Source: UBA937 sp031549725
GTDB taxonomy: Bacteria > Spirochaetota > Spirochaetia > Treponematales > Breznakiellaceae
NCBI GenBank assembly: GCA_031549725.1
Contig: JAVBPH010000065.1
Coordinates: forward strand, 1-18,816
Reading direction: 5' to 3'
DNA length: 18,816 bases
Shown: piece after piece, positions 14,540 through 18,816 of the stretch
How positions within the stretch are numbered: the stretch's first letter is position 1
Layout of the letters: each line of letters starts with the position of its first letter
Position numbers and translations under genes: made by a program
Notes under the pieces: generated by a model
The model's input: the letters and a program-made list of their open reading frames with translations, nothing else
Databases searched by the model: none
Told to the model about the DNA's origin: nothing

Positions 14540-16144
14540 TTAATCCTGCTTACTTTCATTCGCCCGGCGGAGCCGGACATTTTCGATATCCTGGCTGAAA
14601 AGTTCCCGGAGATCGTTGATACCTAAAGCCATCAGGGCCATCCGGTCAATACCGATTCCCCAGGCCGCCACGGGCACATCAATTCCCAGGGACTTGGTTA
14701 CCTCGGGCCGGAAAATTCCGGAACCGCCCAATTCAAACCAGCCCAGAACAGGATGCTTAATATGAACTTCCACCGAAGGTTCGGTAAAGGGGAAGTATCC
14801 GGGAACATATTTGACTTCCTTTGCTCCGGCCACTTCCACGGCAAACATTTCCAGGAAACCCAGAAGCGTCCTGAGGTTAACCTCTTCACCCAGAACGATT
14901 CCTTCGGTCTGGTAAAAATCGGAAAGATGGGTTGCATCCACCCGGTCATACCGGAAACACCGGACAATACCAAAATACTTTCCGGGAATTTTTGCGTTGG
15001 GAAGCTGTTTGGCTGAAAGAACCGTTCCCTGGCTCCGGAGAATCAGCCGCCGGGTAAATTCCTGGTCAAAGTTATAATTCCAGCCCCGGCTTCCGGTGTC
15101 GCCGCCGTCCCGGTGGGCCGCTGCAATTTTTGACAGCCAGGGTTCATCAATTGATTTGGCATGTTTAGGTTCGGACACATGGTACACATCATGGATATCC
15201 CTGGCTGAATGGAACTGGGGCATAAAGAGCGCATCCGAATTCCAGAATTCGGTTTCCACCAGGGGACCATCAAATTCCTCAAACCCTAACGACACAAGTT
15301 TATCCTTTACGTGCTCCAGGAACTGGACATAGGGGTTGGTCCTTCCGGGGATCAGCCTTACCGGAGGAATATTCACATTGTATGAACGGAAGGCTTTGTC
15401 CTTCCAGCTTCCGTCGGCCAGCATTTCCGGTGTCAGGATTCCAATTTCATCTCCGGTGATCCCCGCTTCGGCCAGGGCTTTCACCAGTCCATCGTGTTTA
15501 TCGGTAAATCCGAAGACCACGGTTTCCCGCTCGATAATCCTAAAGGCCGCTCCGGAGGCTCCCCGCTTCTTTGCGATGCCTCCCATGATAACCCGTTCCG
15601 CATCGGAAAGATCCTTATTGGAAAGGATTTTGCCAGGAGCCGCATCGGCCTTTTCCAGGAGTCCCCGGAGAACCGAGAAATGGGCCGCCGCATCTCCCTT
15701 AATAATTTTCCCGTTTTCAATTTTTTCAGCCGCCAGGGAAAGGACAATCCGTTTAGCCCGGTCCATGGCAAAAACGCCAAACTTCGATAAAAGTCCAAAG
15801 GCGCTGCCCACATCTTTATTTTCAAGACCCAGGGCTTCCGCTATTTCCGGCATGGAAAGCTGTTGTCCGCTGTGGACCAGGGCAATCATCCTTTCTTCGG
15901 GGGTTCCTTTTTCTTTCCATTCCTGTCCCAGTTCGGTCAGTTCAAAAAAGAGACCCGGTTCCCGCCGGAGTTCCCTGACAATTTCCTTACCCTGAAGCCA
16001 GGAAAGGGCCTGATTGCCGTTTCCGCTTTTGAACCCCAGATCTGCCTCAACCTTTTCAATAGTAAGCTCATCCTCTGACTTGTAATGCCGGATAATCCGG
16101 ATTTCCAGGGGATGCAGATTCTTAACATCGGTTTGTATGTCCAT
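14540..16144 (-). CDS. pheS: Phenylalanyl-tRNA synthetase alpha chain, archaeal/eukaryotic type
   Basis: Catalytic chain of PheRS. The 534 residues are far longer than the typical bacterial PheS (about 330-350) and fit the archaeal/eukaryotic form with N-terminal winged-helix domains (about 1-190). The class II core follows: TRRLILRSQGTVLSAKQL, RCFRYDRVDATHLSDFYQTE (motif 2 region), PSVEVHIKHP, ELGGSGIFRPEV and the motif 3 GIGIDRMALMALGINDLREL. The start at MDIQTDV is supported by GGGAG five to six bases upstream; an upstream in-frame ATG is not. It is the first gene of the pheST unit, divergent from the chemotaxis gene. Confidence 0.96.
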   Translation of the reverse strand: MDIQTDVKNLHPLEIRIIRHYKSEDELTIEKVEADLGFKSGNGNQALSWLQGKEIVRELRREPGLFFELTELGQEWKEKGTPEERMIALVHSGQQLSMPEIAEALGLENKDVGSAFGLLSKFGVFAMDRAKRIVLSLAAEKIENGKIIKGDAAAHFSVLRGLLEKADAAPGKILSNKDLSDAERVIMGGIAKKRGASGAAFRIIERETVVFGFTDKHDGLVKALAEAGITGDEIGILTPEMLADGSWKDKAFRSYNVNIPPVRLIPGRTNPYVQFLEHVKDKLVSLGFEEFDGPLVETEFWNSDALFMPQFHSARDIHDVYHVSEPKHAKSIDEPWLSKIAAAHRDGGDTGSRGWNYNFDQEFTRRLILRSQGTVLSAKQLPNAKIPGKYFGIVRCFRYDRVDATHLSDFYQTEGIVLGEEVNLRTLLGFLEMFAVEVAGAKEVKYVPGYFPFTEPSVEVHIKHPVLGWFELGGSGIFRPEVTKSLGIDVPVAAWGIGIDRMALMALGINDLRELFSQDIENVRLRRANESKQD

Positions 16145-16323
16145 GCAAGCTCCCGTCATGGCTTATCATCGGTATAAGCGCCATGATTTCCAATAATGTA
16201 ACATTAATACGATTAGAATAGCAGTTTTAGCCTTTTCTGAGAAGGGTGCGGCCGGAAAAAACAGAAATGATCTTCCTGAACACAGAGGAAAACCCAAAAA
16301 TTCTACTTATGAATATATAATAT

Positions 16324-16353
16324 TTGACCATTGGGATATACTATTCTTATACT
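16324..16353 (+). promoter_or_regulatory. Candidate promoter of the chemotaxis receptor gene
   Basis: TTGACC, an 18-base spacer and TATACT give a good sigma-70-like promoter, implying a leader of roughly 135 bases. No sigma-28 box was recognised. The surrounding 16160-16495 spacer is AT-rich and holds no gene; it must also contain the pheS promoter, which I could not place with confidence. Confidence 0.55.
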
Positions 16354-16429
16354 TTAACTATAGAATACAAAAGACAAGAATATTTCTGTAAACATTGAAC
16401 AAATATAAACAGAACTAACAAAATTATTT

Positions 16430-16481
16430 ATTTTCATTTTTCGCATTCTGCTGCCTTATTCGCCTTTTGTTTAATGAAAAT
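16430..16481 (+). promoter_or_regulatory. Inverted repeat in the receptor mRNA leader
   Basis: ATTTTCATT (16430-16438) and AATGAAAAT (16473-16481) form a 9-bp inverted repeat separated by 34 bases, with its right arm just upstream of the GAGGA ribosome site. It could form a leader hairpin that affects translation. The stem is AT-rich and may be chance. Confidence 0.3.
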
Positions 16482-16495
16482 AGCAAGAGGAAGAG

Positions 16496-18559
16496 ATGAA
16501 ACTGTCGAGCAAAATTGTGGTGTACATTGTCGTGCTGGTCCTGGTTATCGCAGCTGGCCTGGGTTTTACATCGGTGTTTATTGCCAACCGGGTGGTTAAT
16601 AAGATGGCCGAACAGTCCCTGAAAATGCAGGCTGAGTTGGGGGAAAAACTGGTGAATGAACGGATTACTTCCCAGTTGGCCATACTGCAGGAAGTGGCGA
16701 ACCGGCCTGAGGTAAAATCCCTCGACTGGGAAACCCAGCGGGAAAATTTAAGGGATGATGTGCAGCGGCTGGGTTACCTGGAATTCGGCATCATCACCCC
16801 CGACGGCAATACCCAGTACGTTTTGGAAGATAACCCCACCAACCTGGGAGAACGGGATTATGTCCAAAAAGCCTTCCGGGGAATTCCCAACGTATCCGAT
16901 GTGATAATAAGCAAAGCCATTATGAAACCGGTGGTGATGTTTGCTGTTCCCATTACAGTGGATGGAACAGTCCGGGAAGTGATGGTAGGAAGAAAAGACG
17001 GCAATGCCCTCAGCGAAATAACCAATACCATGGGATTCGGAAAATCGGGGTATGCCTATTTGATTAATACCAAGGGGGTTATCATTTCCCACAAGAACCA
17101 GGTTTACGTGATGAACCAGTTTTCACCGATAGAAGAATCCAAGGAAGATCCTTCCCTTAATTCCCTGGCGGATGCATTTAAAATAATTATAAACCAAAAG
17201 AATGGTATTGTTAGCTACAATTATAATAAGGCGGATGTGACGGCAGGGTTCTTTCCTGTGGAAAGCATGGACTGGATTTTCGTGGTAACCATTGATAAGG
17301 ACGAGCTCCTCAAGGAAGTTGATACCCTCCGTTATTTTATATTTGCCGGCGGCCTGATCTTCCTGGCAATAGGAATTATCTTCGCCCTTATTATAGGCCG
17401 GTCCATATCAAAGCCCCTGTCCTCCATGATACCGGTGTTGGAAAGTGTATCCCAGGGAAACCTTACCCGGACAATAGCTATCAAATCGAAGGATGAACTT
17501 GGGGTAATTGCCAGTACCTTCAACGGGTCCCTCGCGGGTCTGTCCCAGATGGTTTCCACCACCAAGGATGCCGCCCTAAGGCTGGATACCATGGCGGATG
17601 ATTTAACGAAAAAAATGAAAGAAACCGTAGAATCCATGGATCACATAAGCGCTACTATTTCAGGTGTAAAGGAACATGCCAGAAACCAGTCCGATTCGGT
17701 GGCGGAAACAAATAAAACCATGGAAGAAATCAGGAACCATACGGATAAACTAAATGAACTGATCAGCAACCAGGCATCCGCTATTGTGGAGTCCTCCGCT
17801 GCAATTGAAGAAATGGTGGCGAATATTAATTCGGTAAGTGAGATCCTCCGGAAGAGTGCGGCTTCCATGGAAGAACTTCTCCAGGCCTCGGAGGTGGGCA
17901 GGAAGGAAATTCAGGAGGTTACTGAAATCATCAAAACCATTGATGACGATTCGGACGGTCTTATCGAGGCAAGCAGCGTAATCCAGAATATTGCCCAGCA
18001 GACTAATCTCCTGTCAATGAATGCCGCCATTGAAGCGGCCCATGCGGGGGAAACCGGAAAGGGTTTTGCGGTGGTGGCTGAGGAGATCCGGAAACTGGCG
18101 GAAAATTCTTCGACCCAGGGAAAATCTATCACGATGGTACTCAACAACTTAAAACAGCGGATCAGCGGTGCCGTAGGTGTATCCGATAAAGCACAGCTTC
18201 AGTTTGGCCGGATTGTGGAACTTCTTACCCAGGTACAGAACCATGAACAGGTTATTAAAAACGCCATGGAAGAACAGAGTATAGGCAGCGGTCAGATTCT
18301 GGAAGCCATGAAATCGATTAATGAAATTACCAGCCAGGTCAAAGAAGGTTCCCATAAAATGCTGGAGGGAAGCACCGATATTCTGAGGGAAATGAAAAAG
18401 GTTATTACTACCACGGAACAGGTGGATGGCGCCATGGATGATATGAGCGTCAGCATGGGGGCTATTCATACCGCCGTTCAGGGAGTAAACACCGTAACCC
18501 AGGAAACCAAATCCAGTATTGACCTGCTTTCGGATGAGGTTGAAAAGTTTACCGTTTAA
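16496..18559 (+). CDS. Methyl-accepting chemotaxis protein (Cache-HAMP-signalling domain)
   Basis: A 687-residue transmembrane chemoreceptor. TM1 is at about 7-30 and a periplasmic dCache-type sensor at about 35-275 (with VQKAFRG, VMVGRKDG, GYAYLINTKGVIISH). TM2 is at about 280-301 and HAMP follows from GRSISKPL. A long coiled-coil signalling domain has its hairpin tip near 498-540 (IAQQTNLLSMNAAIEAAHAGETGKGFAV, shown here in part: NAAIEAAHAGE), which binds CheA and CheW. No C-terminal CheR-binding pentapeptide is seen. The ligand is unknown; Cache sensors often bind small organic acids or amino acids. AGAGGA precedes the ATG. It is transcribed alone, and a three-hairpin repeat lies 120 bases after it; nothing else was recognised in those 120 bases. 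Confidence 0.95.
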   Translation: MKLSSKIVVYIVVLVLVIAAGLGFTSVFIANRVVNKMAEQSLKMQAELGEKLVNERITSQLAILQEVANRPEVKSLDWETQRENLRDDVQRLGYLEFGIITPDGNTQYVLEDNPTNLGERDYVQKAFRGIPNVSDVIISKAIMKPVVMFAVPITVDGTVREVMVGRKDGNALSEITNTMGFGKSGYAYLINTKGVIISHKNQVYVMNQFSPIEESKEDPSLNSLADAFKIIINQKNGIVSYNYNKADVTAGFFPVESMDWIFVVTIDKDELLKEVDTLRYFIFAGGLIFLAIGIIFALIIGRSISKPLSSMIPVLESVSQGNLTRTIAIKSKDELGVIASTFNGSLAGLSQMVSTTKDAALRLDTMADDLTKKMKETVESMDHISATISGVKEHARNQSDSVAETNKTMEEIRNHTDKLNELISNQASAIVESSAAIEEMVANINSVSEILRKSAASMEELLQASEVGRKEIQEVTEIIKTIDDDSDGLIEASSVIQNIAQQTNLLSMNAAIEAAHAGETGKGFAVVAEEIRKLAENSSTQGKSITMVLNNLKQRISGAVGVSDKAQLQFGRIVELLTQVQNHEQVIKNAMEEQSIGSGQILEAMKSINEITSQVKEGSHKMLEGSTDILREMKKVITTTEQVDGAMDDMSVSMGAIHTAVQGVNTVTQETKSSIDLLSDEVEKFTV

Positions 18560-18679
18560 AAATCCGTGGCGTTTACCGATATAGTACGTAACATAGTTGC
18601 TTTTACGATATCCGCGGCAGCTGATATGAAAAATTGGCTGCTGCCAGGTTAAGTTGGGATATCTTACTTTTTAAAAATC

Positions 18680-18816
18680 GAGGCTTTTTCAAAATATTAA
18701 ATTTTGAAAAAGCAACCTTAGATGTAAGTGCAGAAAGAATACTATTTTATGTATGGGTAAGGAAATAGCATTCTTTCTGCAAAAGCCTTTTTCAAAACTA
18801 ACCGAGTTTTGAAAAA
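18680..18816 (+). repeat. Three-hairpin repeat element, right copy (cut by window end)
   Basis: Inverted, nearly identical copy of 1-140. Hairpin 1 is at 18683-18713, the junction CCTTAGATGTA at 18716-18726, hairpin 2 at 18730-18780 with loop motif TATGGGTAA at 18752-18760, and hairpin 3 from 18785, with loop motif CTAACCGAG at 18798-18806. The window stops three bases before the point that matches the start of the left copy. It lies downstream of the chemotaxis gene in the same orientation. Confidence 0.9.

Noticed and set aside
14527..14580. Longer pheT start inside pheS
   Set aside because: The internal ATG at 14526 has GAGGA upstream and matches the family start.
1..18816. Composite transposon or genomic island bounded by the inverted repeats
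   Set aside because: The content is housekeeping operons, there is no transposase or integrase, and a contig boundary explains the ends equally well.

Overview
The window most resembles a chromosomal stretch of a spirochaete, probably of the Treponema group. Three things point there: a PheS/PheT pair of the archaeal/eukaryotic type (a known spirochaete trait), a BspA-like TpLRR lipoprotein, and a large Cache-HAMP chemotaxis receptor. The genus is an inference; there is no rRNA or other decisive marker here.

Layout, left to right. A palindromic repeat (1-140) is followed on the minus strand by a small membrane protein (147-449) and a shrunken class III aminotransferase-like protein (535-1389). 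Then comes a minus-strand purine operon, transcribed purE-purC-purF-purM-purN-purH-purD (9024 down to 1601). The genes are tightly packed, with an ATGA overlap at purE/purC, a one-base gap at purN/purH and a purM/purN overlap. Upstream of purE lies a guanine-class purine riboswitch aptamer (9114-9202, minus strand) with an extra hairpin in loop L3. The operon is therefore very likely switched off by guanine or hypoxanthine. The cluster covers PRPP amidotransferase, GAR synthetase, GAR transformylase, AIR synthetase, AIR carboxylation, SAICAR synthetase and the final AICAR-to-IMP steps. purK, purB and purS/Q/L are not in the window.

On the plus strand follow the LRR lipoprotein (9457-11151), a PhnB-like VOC protein (11396-11809), a 486-bp gene-free stretch filled with palindromes, and a half-size EamA transporter (12296-12709). 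A bidirectional terminator separates the last from the minus-strand pheS-pheT operon (16144 down to 12784). The methyl-accepting chemotaxis protein (16496-18559) closes the gene content.

The most unusual signal is non-coding. Three copies of a ~140-bp three-hairpin element occur: 1-140 (minus orientation), 12104-12246 and 18680-18816. The two end copies are inverted and nearly identical (2 differences over 137 bases). The middle copy has almost completely different stem sequences, yet keeps the same three hairpins, the same junction motif (CCTTAGAYGTA), a similar central loop (TAT-RGG-TAA) and the same loop (CTAACCGAG) in the third hairpin. Stem change with pairing preserved is the mark of a selected structure. 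A second palindrome family with a compensatory pair sits next to the middle copy (11851-12069). That the window starts and ends inside the same repeat is also what a short-read contig boundary looks like, so the flanking inverted repeats alone do not show a mobile island.
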